Shown piece after piece: positions 1-7,877 of a DNA stretch of 64,000 nucleotides. Numbering within the stretch: the stretch's first letter is position 1; each line of letters opens with the position of its first letter. The stretch covers positions 1,105,392-1,169,391 of the forward strand of contig NZ_LNUT01000004.1 of assembly GCF_001512305.1 (NCBI RefSeq), read 5' to 3'. The notes below the pieces were generated by a model. The model was not told the origin of the DNA, did not search any database, and saw only the letters and a list, made by a program, of their open reading frames with translations. The DNA is from Arthrobacter sp. EPSL27 (GTDB taxonomy: Bacteria > Actinomycetota > Actinomycetes > Actinomycetales > Micrococcaceae). The translations under genes and the position numbers were made by a program.

Positions 1-102
1 GGGGGAAACGCCCGGTCCCATTCCGAACCCGGAAGCTAAGACCCACAGCGCCGATGGTACTGCACCCGGGAGGGTGTGGGAGAGTAGGTCACCGCCGGAA
101 CA
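1..102 (+). rRNA. rrf: 5S ribosomal RNA, 5' end cut off by the window
   Basis: The first bases read straight into the conserved 5S core: CCATTCCGAACCCGGAAG at about 18-35 and GCGCCGATGGTACTGC at about 48-63. The 3' strand, GTAGGTCACCGCCGGAAC, would pair with the missing 5' end, so about 15-20 bases lie outside the window. The 3' end is set by the helix logic and is accurate to a few bases. A strong terminator follows at 113-143, so this is the distal end of an rRNA operon. Confidence 0.93.
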
Positions 103-112
103 TCATTAGGTC

Positions 113-143
113 GAGGACCCCCGAACACCGTTCGGGGGTCCTC
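113..143 (+). terminator. rRNA operon terminator
   Basis: A perfect 14-bp stem (GAGGACCCCCGAAC / GTTCGGGGGTCCTC) around the loop ACC lies directly after the 5S gene. No long T-run follows (CCGCATTT), which is common for high-GC terminators. Confidence 0.88.
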
Positions 144-284
144 CCGCATTTAAGCATCTAAAGTCCATTCCGGTGCGCCCTTGCCCCGGCGCTATATGCC
201 CCGGTTAGGATTTGGTGTGGTCCGCCGTCTGCGGACCAGGGTGGAACGGAAGCTTCCACTATTCGATATTGGGGGAGTTGACTA

Positions 285-2090
285 GTGAAGATTCCAAAAA
301 TGGTTGCCGTGGTGGCAATCCTGGCGGCGGCGACGGCGACGTCCATTGTGCCTGCCTACGCCGATGAGTTGCCCACCACCACGCCATCCGTCGCCGCAAG
401 CGTCCAGACGTCGCCGGCAGCAGACCCGAAAAGTTCCATCGCGCCCACCACAGCGCCCACAACCTCGACCCCGGTTGCGCCTCCTGCACCAACGGCACCC
501 TCCGTGCCGACGACGGCCGCGCCGGGCACCGTGAAAAGCACCGCCCCCACGGCAACGCCAACACCCTCGCCGTCGCCCGAATCGGACACCAAGTCAGCCG
601 CCGCGGAACCGCCGTCTGGCGCGGCTGCCGTCGGAGCCGGCGAAGCAGCGATCCAGGCGCACTGGACGTCTTTGGGCGGCGCCAGCGGTTCACTGGGGCC
701 GGTGGCATCAACGGTTTACTGCGAACTGCGGAACAGCGGCTGCGTCCAGCGCTTCGAAAAGGGGGCCATCCACTGGTCCGAGGCGACAGGTGCCCACGCC
801 ACGCAGGCGGACATCGCCGCCAAATGGGCAACGCTGAACTGGGAATCCGGCCGCCTCGGCTATCCCGTCAGCGAACAGGTATGCACGCTCAAGAACGGTG
901 GCTGTGTCCAGCGGTTTGAGGGCGGTGCCGTGCACTGGTCCAAGACGACCGGAGCCTTCGCCACCTGGGCAGCGATCGCTGCCCGTTGGGCCGCCCTGAA
1001 CTGGGAGGCGGGACGGCTCGGGTATCCCGTCAGCGATGAGATCTGCGGCCTGCGAAACGGCGGCTGTGTCCAGCGCTTCGAAGGAGGGGCCGTGCACTGG
1101 TCCAACGGGACCGGCGCACACGCAACCTGGGCGGCCATTGCCGCCCGTTGGGCCACCATGAACTGGGAGTCCGGCCGGATGGGTTACCCCATCAGCGGCG
1201 AGACCTGCGGTCTCCGCAACGACGGTTGTGTCCAGCGCTTCGAGGGCGGCGTCTTCTACTGGTCACCCTTCGGCGGCGCCCAGCCCATGTGGGGAGCCAT
1301 CCTCGCCAGCTACGGCGGCAGGTCCTGGGAATCGGGCTCGCTGGGATATCCGGTGGCAGCCGAGTCCTGCTCCGGCTCCACGGTGTGCTCCCAGGAATTC
1401 CAGTACGGCAAGTTCACCTGGACAGCCGGACTGGGCGTCAAATACCACCTCAGGTCCGCGGGGTACTGCGAGTCGCTGAACCGGAACGCTGTCCGCTACA
1501 CCGGTGGGGGCTCGGCCCGCGTCTCGTTCGCCATTGCCGAAAGCTACCCCGCCACGCCTGTTACGTTCACCACCTGTGTCCGGGTCAACGGCGCCTACCA
1601 GGTCGAGTGGACAGTACCCGGCTACGCCGGCGAAAGCGGCTTCGCCCGTCCCGGCGTCGCCTCCGGACCCACCATCAACAAGTTTTCGCCCACCGGCTCC
1701 TTCACGGTCACTGAAGCATTCGGTCTCGGCAACCCCGGCACCTCGCTGTCCTACCGCCAGCTGAACGCCTACTCCCGCTGGGGCGGCAGGCTGAACTCGA
1801 ACTACAACAAGTACTTCGAATCCAGCGCCGACATCTTCCCGGACGAGAACATGTGGTACTACGCCACACGTCCCTCGCACGATTACCGTCAAGGGGTCGT
1901 CATCAACTACAACCGTCCTCCGGACTCCGCCATCCAGATGAACGCCGGCTTCGCGATCTTCCTGCACGCAAACCGCGTCCCCACCTGGGGCTGCATCTCC
2001 CTTTCGGAGGCAGATGTTGTGAGGTTCCAGCAGGGGGCCGTACCGGGAGACCGGATCATCATGGGAGTTGGCGATGATGTTTTCAGCTAA
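285..2090 (+). CDS. Secreted LGFP-repeat protein with C-terminal L,D-transpeptidase-like domain
   Basis: 601 aa, GTG start at 285 preceded by GGGGGAG (271-277). The N-terminus is a Sec-type signal peptide (MKIPKMVAVVAILAAATATS, cleavage near AYA-DE). A Pro/Thr/Ser/Ala-rich linker of about 80 residues follows. Five LGFP-type repeats of about 53 residues come next, each with a WESGRLGYP-like core and GGCVQRFEGGAVHW. The last ~200 residues end in FLHAN...TWGCISLSEADV, which fits the His/Cys catalytic pattern of YkuD-type L,D-transpeptidases, though the usual SHGCxR is here TWGCIS. LGFP repeats are thought to bind the cell envelope, so an envelope-attached enzyme or surface protein is likely. Whether it cross-links peptidoglycan is inferred. 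The next gene overlaps its 3' end. Confidence 0.85.
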   Translation: MKIPKMVAVVAILAAATATSIVPAYADELPTTTPSVAASVQTSPAADPKSSIAPTTAPTTSTPVAPPAPTAPSVPTTAAPGTVKSTAPTATPTPSPSPESDTKSAAAEPPSGAAAVGAGEAAIQAHWTSLGGASGSLGPVASTVYCELRNSGCVQRFEKGAIHWSEATGAHATQADIAAKWATLNWESGRLGYPVSEQVCTLKNGGCVQRFEGGAVHWSKTTGAFATWAAIAARWAALNWEAGRLGYPVSDEICGLRNGGCVQRFEGGAVHWSNGTGAHATWAAIAARWATMNWESGRMGYPISGETCGLRNDGCVQRFEGGVFYWSPFGGAQPMWGAILASYGGRSWESGSLGYPVAAESCSGSTVCSQEFQYGKFTWTAGLGVKYHLRSAGYCESLNRNAVRYTGGGSARVSFAIAESYPATPVTFTTCVRVNGAYQVEWTVPGYAGESGFARPGVASGPTINKFSPTGSFTVTEAFGLGNPGTSLSYRQLNAYSRWGGRLNSNYNKYFESSADIFPDENMWYYATRPSHDYRQGVVINYNRPPDSAIQMNAGFAIFLHANRVPTWGCISLSEADVVRFQQGAVPGDRIIMGVGDDVFS

Positions 2091-2715
2091 AGACAAAGCG
2101 GCGCTGGGCGGCCTCGGGCTGGCCATCGTCCTGGGGCTGTCCGGGTGCAGCGGATCCTCGCCGGCCCCCGACGCCGGGTCCACGGCGACGTCTGCACCTA
2201 CGACGGCGGCAAGCCCCACCAGCACCGGGCCGGCCACCGCGCGGGACGGATCGTCGCTCCTTCCCACTACCGATGTGGGGGCGTGCTCCCTGCTGGGAGC
2301 CGACCAGGTCCGGGAAGCCCTCGGCGACGCCGCGAAGGACGTCCAGTCCGGTGAGGTGGCGGGGACCGTGAGCCCGGAAGGCGTCCGGAATGAAAACTGC
2401 ATCTACCCGCTCGATGCATCCGGGGCCACAACCCACGCCGTCATCCTGGAAGTCGTGACGTATCCGGACGAAGCCAGCCGGGCGGGTGCCGACCCGTGGG
2501 AGGCCATGATGTCGCCCACAGAAGTGACCGGCCTCTGGGGTGAAGCGCGCTACGCCACCAACCGCCTCAGCGAATCCACCGAACACGTCCTGGCCGTTGC
2601 CAAGGGCACGCAGGTCTGGAAATTCCTGGTCTCCCAGCCCAAGGACACGCCCACCTGGGAGCCCGCCGAAGGGCAGGCGGTCATGAAGAAGCTGGCGGAG
2701 TCAGCCAAAATCTAG
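2074..2715 (+). CDS. Putative lipoprotein (DUF3558-like)
   Basis: About 213 aa. Possible starts are TTG 2068, ATG 2074 and ATG 2077. GGGAG at 2063-2067 best serves ATG 2074, which overlaps the end of the upstream gene by 17 nt. The N-terminus is a lipoprotein signal with lipobox LSGC, then a Ser/Thr/Pro/Ala linker. The mature part has ACSLLGADQVREALG and a later conserved Cys (NENCIYP), as in small actinobacterial DUF3558-type lipoproteins whose role is unknown. Overlap with the LGFP gene suggests co-expression and a shared location at the outer face of the membrane. The family assignment is by resemblance only. Confidence 0.75.
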   Translation: MMFSAKDKAALGGLGLAIVLGLSGCSGSSPAPDAGSTATSAPTTAASPTSTGPATARDGSSLLPTTDVGACSLLGADQVREALGDAAKDVQSGEVAGTVSPEGVRNENCIYPLDASGATTHAVILEVVTYPDEASRAGADPWEAMMSPTEVTGLWGEARYATNRLSESTEHVLAVAKGTQVWKFLVSQPKDTPTWEPAEGQAVMKKLAESAKI

Positions 2716-2855
2716 GCCGCCGGACTCGACTACAATAGAGGCTGGCCTCGAGGCTTCCCGTTCACCACGGGTTGGCGCTCGTCAGGCAAGAAGCAACTAG
2801 GAGTAGTACGGCTGCCAGCGTGCCAGTCGGGGGCTCGCAACAGGAGGAATCCAGC

Positions 2856-4739
2856 ATGGCTGAGCACAACGACGGACACCGCGGCGGCAACGATCGCGGC
2901 AACTTTGGCGGCGGCCGCACATCCGGCGGCGGCGGTTTCCGCGGCACCAACAACTCCGGCGGCGACCCCCGCGGCTACCGCGCCCGCGATGACCGCGGCG
3001 CCGACCGGAAGCCCTACGGCGACCGTCCTGCACGTGAAGGTGACCGCAAGCCCTACAGCGGTGGCGGCGACCGTGATCGGAAGCCTTATGGTGACCGTGG
3101 TCCGCGTGAGGGTGGCGGGGAGCGCCGCAGCTTTGGTGCCGGCGGTACCAGTGACCGTAAGCCGTACGGCGGTGGCGGCGATCGTGACCGCAAGCCTTAT
3201 GGTGACCGTGGTCCGCGTGAGGGTGGCGGGGAGCGCCGCAGCTTTGGTGCCGGCGGCACCAGTGACCGTAAGCCGTACGGCGGTGGCGGCGATCGTGACC
3301 GCAAGCCTTATGGTGACCGTGGTCCGCGTGAAGGTGGCGGGGAACGTCGCAGCTTTGGTGCCGGCGGTACCAGTGACCGCAAGCCTTACAGCGGTGGCGG
3401 CGATCGTGATCGGAAGCCTTATGGTGACCGCGGTCCGCGTGAAGGTGGCGGGGAGCGTCGCAGCTTCGGTGCCGGCGGCACCAGCGACCGCAAGCCCTAC
3501 GGTGGCGGCGACCGTGACCGTAAGCCGTACAGCGGCGGCGACAACCGCAAGCCGTTCGGCAACCGCGACGACCGTCCGGCCCGCAGCTTTGACCGTGGCG
3601 ACTCCGGCCCCCGCCAGTTCGGCCGCGACCGGGCAGAGGACCGCCCGGTCCGCGTACCCAATGCCCGGGACCTCCGCAGCGCCAACCGTCCGGACCGTGA
3701 GCGTTCGCCGCAGATCGACGACGACGTCACGGGCAAGGAACTGGACCGCGCCACTCAGCACCAGATCAAGACGCTCGAGGACAACAGCGCCGAGTGGGTG
3801 GCCCGCCACCTGGTGATGGCCGGACGCCTGATCGACGACGAACCGGAGCTGGCCTTCCAGCACGCCCTCGCAGCCAGCCGCCGCGGCGGCCGGCTTGCCG
3901 CCGTCCGCGAAGCCGTGGGCCTCACCGCCTACGCCGCCGGCCACTACGGCGAAGCCCTCCGCGAGTTCCGCACCTACCGTCGGATCAGCGGCTCCAACAT
4001 GCACCTGCCCGTTATGGCCGACTGCGAACGCGGACTCGGCCGTCCGGACCGCGCCCTGGAAATGGCACGCTCCGAGGAAGCCAAGGACCTTGACGCCCCC
4101 GGCAAGGCGGAACTGGCCATCGTGGCCGCCGGCGCCCGCACGGACCTGGGCCAGCTGGACGCGGCCGTTTCCGAACTGGAAATCCCGCAACTGGACATCA
4201 ACCGCGCGTTCTCCTACAGCCCGCGGCTCTTCCGCGCCTACGCCGAGGCCCTCGCCGCGGTAGGCCGCACAGCCGAAGCTGAGAAGTGGCAGCGCCAGGC
4301 CGTCGTCGCCGAGAATGCCCTCGGCCTCAACGTCCAGGAGGATCCCGACATCATCGACCTCGGCTGGGACGAGGAAGAGGAAGCCCGCGAAGCCGAGGAG
4401 CAGCGCCGGGTCCTGGCCGAGCAGGCCGCGCAGCGGTCCGCCGCGGCAGCGGAGCAGGCGCCCGCCAGCGCCAGCGCCGAGGCTGTTGCCGGGCTGCCGG
4501 AAACGCAGGACACTCAGGTGAGCACGGTCAGCACTCTGGATGACGGAACCGACGACGTCGAGTCCGACTTCTGGGAGTCCGACGACGCCGAGTCCGATGA
4601 GGACTCCGTCGAAAAGGACGCCCTGGACCGCTCCGAGGTACTGGGCGGCGACGATTCCGGCGACACCGGTCACGAGGACTCCCACGACTCCGGCTTCCAG
4701 GACGACGATTTCCGCAACCAGGAACGCTCCGAGGGCTGA
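2856..4739 (+). CDS. TPR-like protein with repetitive Gly/Arg-rich N-terminus and acidic tail
   Basis: About 627 aa. ATG 2856 is chosen because AGGAGG (2842-2847) lies 8 nt upstream; an open frame reaches back to 2772 without a ribosome site. A TACAAT box at 2731-2736 could be a -10 element. Residues ~1-280 are low complexity, with a 37-residue unit (core DRDRKPYGDRGPREGGGERR) repeated four times. Residues ~300-500 are helical and TPR-like (AFQHALAASRRGG, YGEALREFRTYRR, GRPDRALEMARSEE). The last ~110 residues are very acidic. Actinobacteria carry homologues in front of the HAD-tlyA-nadK-recN block, sometimes labelled 'primosomal protein' without support. An RGG-like tail suggests RNA or nucleic-acid contact, but this is inference. 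Function unknown. Confidence 0.8.
   Translation: MAEHNDGHRGGNDRGNFGGGRTSGGGGFRGTNNSGGDPRGYRARDDRGADRKPYGDRPAREGDRKPYSGGGDRDRKPYGDRGPREGGGERRSFGAGGTSDRKPYGGGGDRDRKPYGDRGPREGGGERRSFGAGGTSDRKPYGGGGDRDRKPYGDRGPREGGGERRSFGAGGTSDRKPYSGGGDRDRKPYGDRGPREGGGERRSFGAGGTSDRKPYGGGDRDRKPYSGGDNRKPFGNRDDRPARSFDRGDSGPRQFGRDRAEDRPVRVPNARDLRSANRPDRERSPQIDDDVTGKELDRATQHQIKTLEDNSAEWVARHLVMAGRLIDDEPELAFQHALAASRRGGRLAAVREAVGLTAYAAGHYGEALREFRTYRRISGSNMHLPVMADCERGLGRPDRALEMARSEEAKDLDAPGKAELAIVAAGARTDLGQLDAAVSELEIPQLDINRAFSYSPRLFRAYAEALAAVGRTAEAEKWQRQAVVAENALGLNVQEDPDIIDLGWDEEEEAREAEEQRRVLAEQAAQRSAAAAEQAPASASAEAVAGLPETQDTQVSTVSTLDDGTDDVESDFWESDDAESDEDSVEKDALDRSEVLGGDDSGDTGHEDSHDSGFQDDDFRNQERSEG
3061..3504 (+). repeat. 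111-bp tandem repeat, four copies, inside the TPR-like gene
   Basis: The element GTGACCG(C/T)GGTCCGCGTGA recurs at 3091, 3202, 3313 and 3424, exactly 111 bp apart. Copies differ at only a few positions, mostly silent. The period is 37 codons, so copy number can change without shifting the frame. Confidence 0.9.
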
Positions 4740-4745
4740 CCGGAC

Positions 4746-5735
4746 GTGGCTGCACCCGACCTGATCTCGACCTTTGACGCCCTCCTCGCCGACCTGGACG
4801 GGGTGGTGTACGCAGGCGCCCACGCCATCCCGGGCGCTGTGGAATCCCTGCGCCGCCTCGCCGGGATCGGCGTCGGCCTGGGCTACGTCACAAACAACGC
4901 CTCCCGGACACCCGCCGAGGTTGCGCAGCACCTGCGCGACCTCGGCGCCCCGGCAGAGGACCAGCAGGTGGTCAGCTCCTCGCAGGCGGCGGGCGAACTT
5001 CTGGCGTCGCTGCTGCCGGCGGGGTCCCGCGTCCTGATCACGGGCGGGGACTCCCTGGCCCTGGAGATCGAACTGGCCGGGCTGGTGCCGGTCCGCAGCG
5101 AATCCGAGCAGCCCGTCGCCGTCGTGCAGGGGTTCCATCCGGACCTCGGGTGGAAGGACCTGGCGGAAGCGGCATACGTCGTTGCCGGCGGGGCACTGTG
5201 GGTGGCCACCAACACGGACATGTCCATTCCGCAGGCCCGGGGCATCGCGCCGGGAAACGGAACCCTCGTGGCTGCCGTGGCAGCCGCCACCGGGCGGCGG
5301 CCCCGTGTCGCCGGGAAACCGGAGGCGCCGTTGTTCCATGCCGCCGCGAAGCGGCTGGCCGCAGACCGGCCGCTGGTGGTCGGCGACCGCCTGGACACCG
5401 ACATCCTCGGCGGCAACAACGCCGGCTTCGCCACAGTCGCCGTACTGACCGGCGTCGACACCCGGGAGTCCATCCTCGCCGCCCGCACGCTGGAACGGCC
5501 GGGCTATATCATCAACGACCTCACGGACCTGTACCGCCCTTACCCGGCCGTGGAGTCCGACGCCGGGCAGTACCGCTGCGGCGCCGCCTCCGCCGCCGTG
5601 CACGGGCAGACGGTCCGGGTCAGCGGCGATCCCGCCGACCTTGACGCGTGGCGGGCCGCGTGCGCGGCCTGGTGGACGGCCAACCCCGAGACCGCCACCG
5701 CCCTGGCGCCGGTCCTTGAATGGCTGGATCACTAG
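4746..5735 (+). CDS. HAD-superfamily (NagD-like, class IIA) phosphatase
   Basis: 329 aa, GTG start, 6 nt after the previous stop. Motif I is ALLADLDGVVYAG near residue 15, followed by the NagD-type YVTNNASRTP (second conserved Thr/Asn). The late motif VVGDRLDTDILGGNNAGF supplies the metal-binding aspartates. The class IIA cap lies between them. Family members dephosphorylate small phosphorylated metabolites such as glycerol-phosphate, nucleotides or phosphoglycolate; the substrate here cannot be read from sequence. Actinobacteria commonly have this gene just before tlyA-nadK-recN (Rv1692 position). Confidence 0.85.
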   Translation: MAAPDLISTFDALLADLDGVVYAGAHAIPGAVESLRRLAGIGVGLGYVTNNASRTPAEVAQHLRDLGAPAEDQQVVSSSQAAGELLASLLPAGSRVLITGGDSLALEIELAGLVPVRSESEQPVAVVQGFHPDLGWKDLAEAAYVVAGGALWVATNTDMSIPQARGIAPGNGTLVAAVAAATGRRPRVAGKPEAPLFHAAAKRLAADRPLVVGDRLDTDILGGNNAGFATVAVLTGVDTRESILAARTLERPGYIINDLTDLYRPYPAVESDAGQYRCGAASAAVHGQTVRVSGDPADLDAWRAACAAWWTANPETATALAPVLEWLDH

Positions 5736-5745
5736 ACTGGGGACC

Positions 5746-6012
5746 ATGACCGAGCCCCACCACACTCCCGGGACGGATTCCGCCGGGGGAGCAGCCCCCG
5801 CCAACTGGCCCGAGGCTCCCGCCGGAACCGCCGAAAGCAACGGCACCCGGGACTCCGCCGTCGACGCGCTGCTGGACCGCCTCGGGGAACTGCCGGAGCT
5901 TCCGGTAGCCCGCCACGGGGAGGTTTATGCGGGGCTCCACGACGACCTGCTGGCAGCCCTGAACGAGTCCGTCACCATCGCGCCACCGGGGGAGCCCAAT
6001 GAGCAGGCTTGA
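5746..6012 (+). CDS. Small hypothetical protein upstream of tlyA
   Basis: 88 aa, ATG 5746, ending 14 nt inside tlyA. The first ~35 residues are Pro/Ala/Gly/Glu-rich. The remainder (AVDALLDRLGELPELPVARH, YAGLHDDLLAALNE) looks helical and amphipathic. Similar short proteins sit here in other Micrococcaceae, as far as I recall, with no known function. TAGACT at 5733-5738 lies 7 nt before the ATG and could be a -10 element giving an almost leaderless message; GGGG at 5739-5742 could instead act as a weak ribosome site. Confidence 0.65.
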   Translation: MTEPHHTPGTDSAGGAAPANWPEAPAGTAESNGTRDSAVDALLDRLGELPELPVARHGEVYAGLHDDLLAALNESVTIAPPGEPNEQA

Positions 6013-6820
6013 CCAGGCCCTTGTCAGCCGCGGGCTGGCGAGGTCCCGAACCCATGCCGCGCGCCTGATTGCCGAGGGGAAAGTCAGCTCCGGCGGGAAC
6101 GTGCTGGCCAAGGCCTCCCTCCAGGTCGGGGACGACACGAGCCTCGACGTGGCCGCTTCCGGCGAGGACAACTACGTCAGCCGGGCCGGACACAAACTGG
6201 CCGGCGCGCTGGACGCCTTCCCCGCCGTCGCCGTCGCGGGCAAGCGGTGCCTGGACGCCGGAGCCTCCACGGGCGGATTCACCGACGTGCTGCTGCGCCG
6301 CGGCGCGGACCACGTGGTGGCCGTCGACGTCGGCCATGACCAGCTGGTCCCGGCCATCCGGAACGACCCCCGGGTGACCGTCCACGAGGGCCTCAACGTC
6401 CGCTACATGACTCCGGACCAGATCGGCGGACCGGCGGCCCTGACGGTGGCTGACCTGTCCTTCATCTCCCTGACCCTGGTGGTGGCACCGCTCGCGGCGT
6501 GCACCGATCCGGGCGGGGACCTGGTGCTGATGGTGAAACCGCAGTTCGAGATCGGCAAGGACCGGCTGGGCCGCACCGGCGTCGTCACCTCGGAGCGGGA
6601 ACGCCGGCTCGCCGTCGGCAAAGTCGCGGCGGCGGCCATGGACGCCGGACTGGAATTGCAGGGCCTGGCGTCCAGCCCGCTGCCCGGCCAGGACGGAAAC
6701 GTCGAGTACTTCCTGTGGATAAAGCGCGGTATTGGCACAGACCTGCCTAAGATCGAAGAGCGGGACGCGGCCGTTGCTGCGTTACTCGGAACGATCTGGC
6801 CCCACCACGAGAAGCACTAG
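5999..6820 (+). CDS. tlyA: TlyA-family rRNA 2'-O-methyltransferase
   Basis: 273 aa, ATG 5999, overlapping the upstream small gene by 14 nt. An N-terminal S4 RNA-binding domain (RLDQALVSRGLARSRTHAAR) is followed by an FtsJ/RrmJ-like Rossmann methyltransferase with SAM motif CLDAGASTGGFTDVLL and later VKPQFEIGK. TlyA methylates cytidines in 16S and 23S rRNA in mycobacteria and affects capreomycin sensitivity. Length and order (tlyA-nadK-recN) match Rv1694-Rv1696. Confidence 0.92.
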   Translation: MSRLDQALVSRGLARSRTHAARLIAEGKVSSGGNVLAKASLQVGDDTSLDVAASGEDNYVSRAGHKLAGALDAFPAVAVAGKRCLDAGASTGGFTDVLLRRGADHVVAVDVGHDQLVPAIRNDPRVTVHEGLNVRYMTPDQIGGPAALTVADLSFISLTLVVAPLAACTDPGGDLVLMVKPQFEIGKDRLGRTGVVTSERERRLAVGKVAAAAMDAGLELQGLASSPLPGQDGNVEYFLWIKRGIGTDLPKIEERDAAVAALLGTIWPHHEKH

Positions 6821-6833
6821 AAGGCGGAACCCG

Positions 6834-7874
6834 ATGAGCAGGCGCGTCCTCATCCTTGCCCACACAGGCCGTGAGGAGTCCCTCAAAGCTGCCTGGGAAG
6901 CGTGCGCACGGCTCCACGATTCCGGCATCGTCCCGGTGATGCTCAAGACCGAGCTCGGCGACATGGTCCGGTTCTTCGGACGCCTCGACCAGCCCGTCGA
7001 GATCCTCCACGACCATGTGATGCTGCCCGACGTCGAACTCGTTATGGTGCTGGGCGGCGACGGGACCATCCTCCGCGCGGCCGAGCTGGTGCGCGAGGTC
7101 GACGTGCCGCTGCTCGGCGTCAACCTCGGCCACGTCGGCTTCCTAGCCGAGAGCGAGCGGGCGGACCTCGCCCAGACCGTCGAGTGGATCGCCAGCCGCG
7201 AATACACCGTGGAAGAGCGGATGACCATCGACGTCCAGGTCTGGGTCCGCGGACAGAAAATCTGGCACACGTGGGCCCTCAACGAGGCCGCGATCGAAAA
7301 GGGCAACCGGGAACGGATGCTGGAGGTGGTCACCGAAGTCGACGAACGGCCCCTCACCTCCTTCGGCTGCGACGGCGTGGTCCTGGCCACCCCCACCGGC
7401 TCCACCGCGTACGCCTTCTCCGCCGGCGGCCCGGTGGTGTGGCCCGAGGTCGAGGCGCTGCTGATCGTGCCCATCAGCGCCCACGCGCTCTTCGCCAAGC
7501 CGCTGGTGGTCTCGCCGCGTTCCCGGCTCGCCGTCGAAATCCTGAGCCGGACCAACGCCCAGGGCGTCCTCTGGTGCGACGGCCGGCGCTCGGTTGACCT
7601 GCCGCCCGGCGCCCGGGTGGAAGTGACCCGCTCCGCCACGCCCGTGCGGCTCGCCCGGACACACCAGACGCCCTTCTCCGGCCGCCTTGTCCGAAAGTTC
7701 GAGCTCCCGATCCAGGGCTGGCGCGGACCCATGGCGGAGGCCGCCACCATCCATACGGGCCCGCTGCCGGTGATCCGCACACCCCGGCCGATGCCCCCGC
7801 TCCCAACTCCGCCGCAGGCCGGCCCGCTTTCCGCAGGGCCGGACGACACACCCGATCCATCGACTGCGAAGTGA
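6834..7874 (+). CDS. nadK: NAD kinase
   Basis: 346 aa, ATG 6834 (after AAGGCGG). It phosphorylates NAD to NADP using ATP or polyphosphate. The signature VMVLGGDGTILRAAE and the second motif ATPTGSTAYAFSAGGPVVWP are intact, as is the NE pair in ALNEAAIEKG. The core ends near residue 300. The remaining ~45 residues are a Pro-rich tail (PRPMPPLPTPPQAG), longer than in most NAD kinases. recN begins 3 nt later, so the two are co-transcribed. Confidence 0.94.
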   Translation: MSRRVLILAHTGREESLKAAWEACARLHDSGIVPVMLKTELGDMVRFFGRLDQPVEILHDHVMLPDVELVMVLGGDGTILRAAELVREVDVPLLGVNLGHVGFLAESERADLAQTVEWIASREYTVEERMTIDVQVWVRGQKIWHTWALNEAAIEKGNRERMLEVVTEVDERPLTSFGCDGVVLATPTGSTAYAFSAGGPVVWPEVEALLIVPISAHALFAKPLVVSPRSRLAVEILSRTNAQGVLWCDGRRSVDLPPGARVEVTRSATPVRLARTHQTPFSGRLVRKFELPIQGWRGPMAEAATIHTGPLPVIRTPRPMPPLPTPPQAGPLSAGPDDTPDPSTAK

Positions 7875-7877
7875 CCC

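Noticed and set aside
3061..3504. CRISPR-like array
   Set aside because: The whole 111-bp unit repeats, without unique spacers, and it lies in a coding frame.
2905..3816. 303-codon frame in another phase over the 111-bp repeats
   Set aside because: Open only because the repeat unit has no stop in that phase; no ribosome site and a monotonous Val/Ala sequence.
2730..5846. 1038-codon open frame on the minus strand
   Set aside because: It runs opposite the TPR-like and HAD genes, whose motifs and ribosome sites are convincing. GC-rich codon use leaves the antisense frame open; the encoded protein is low-complexity with no motifs.
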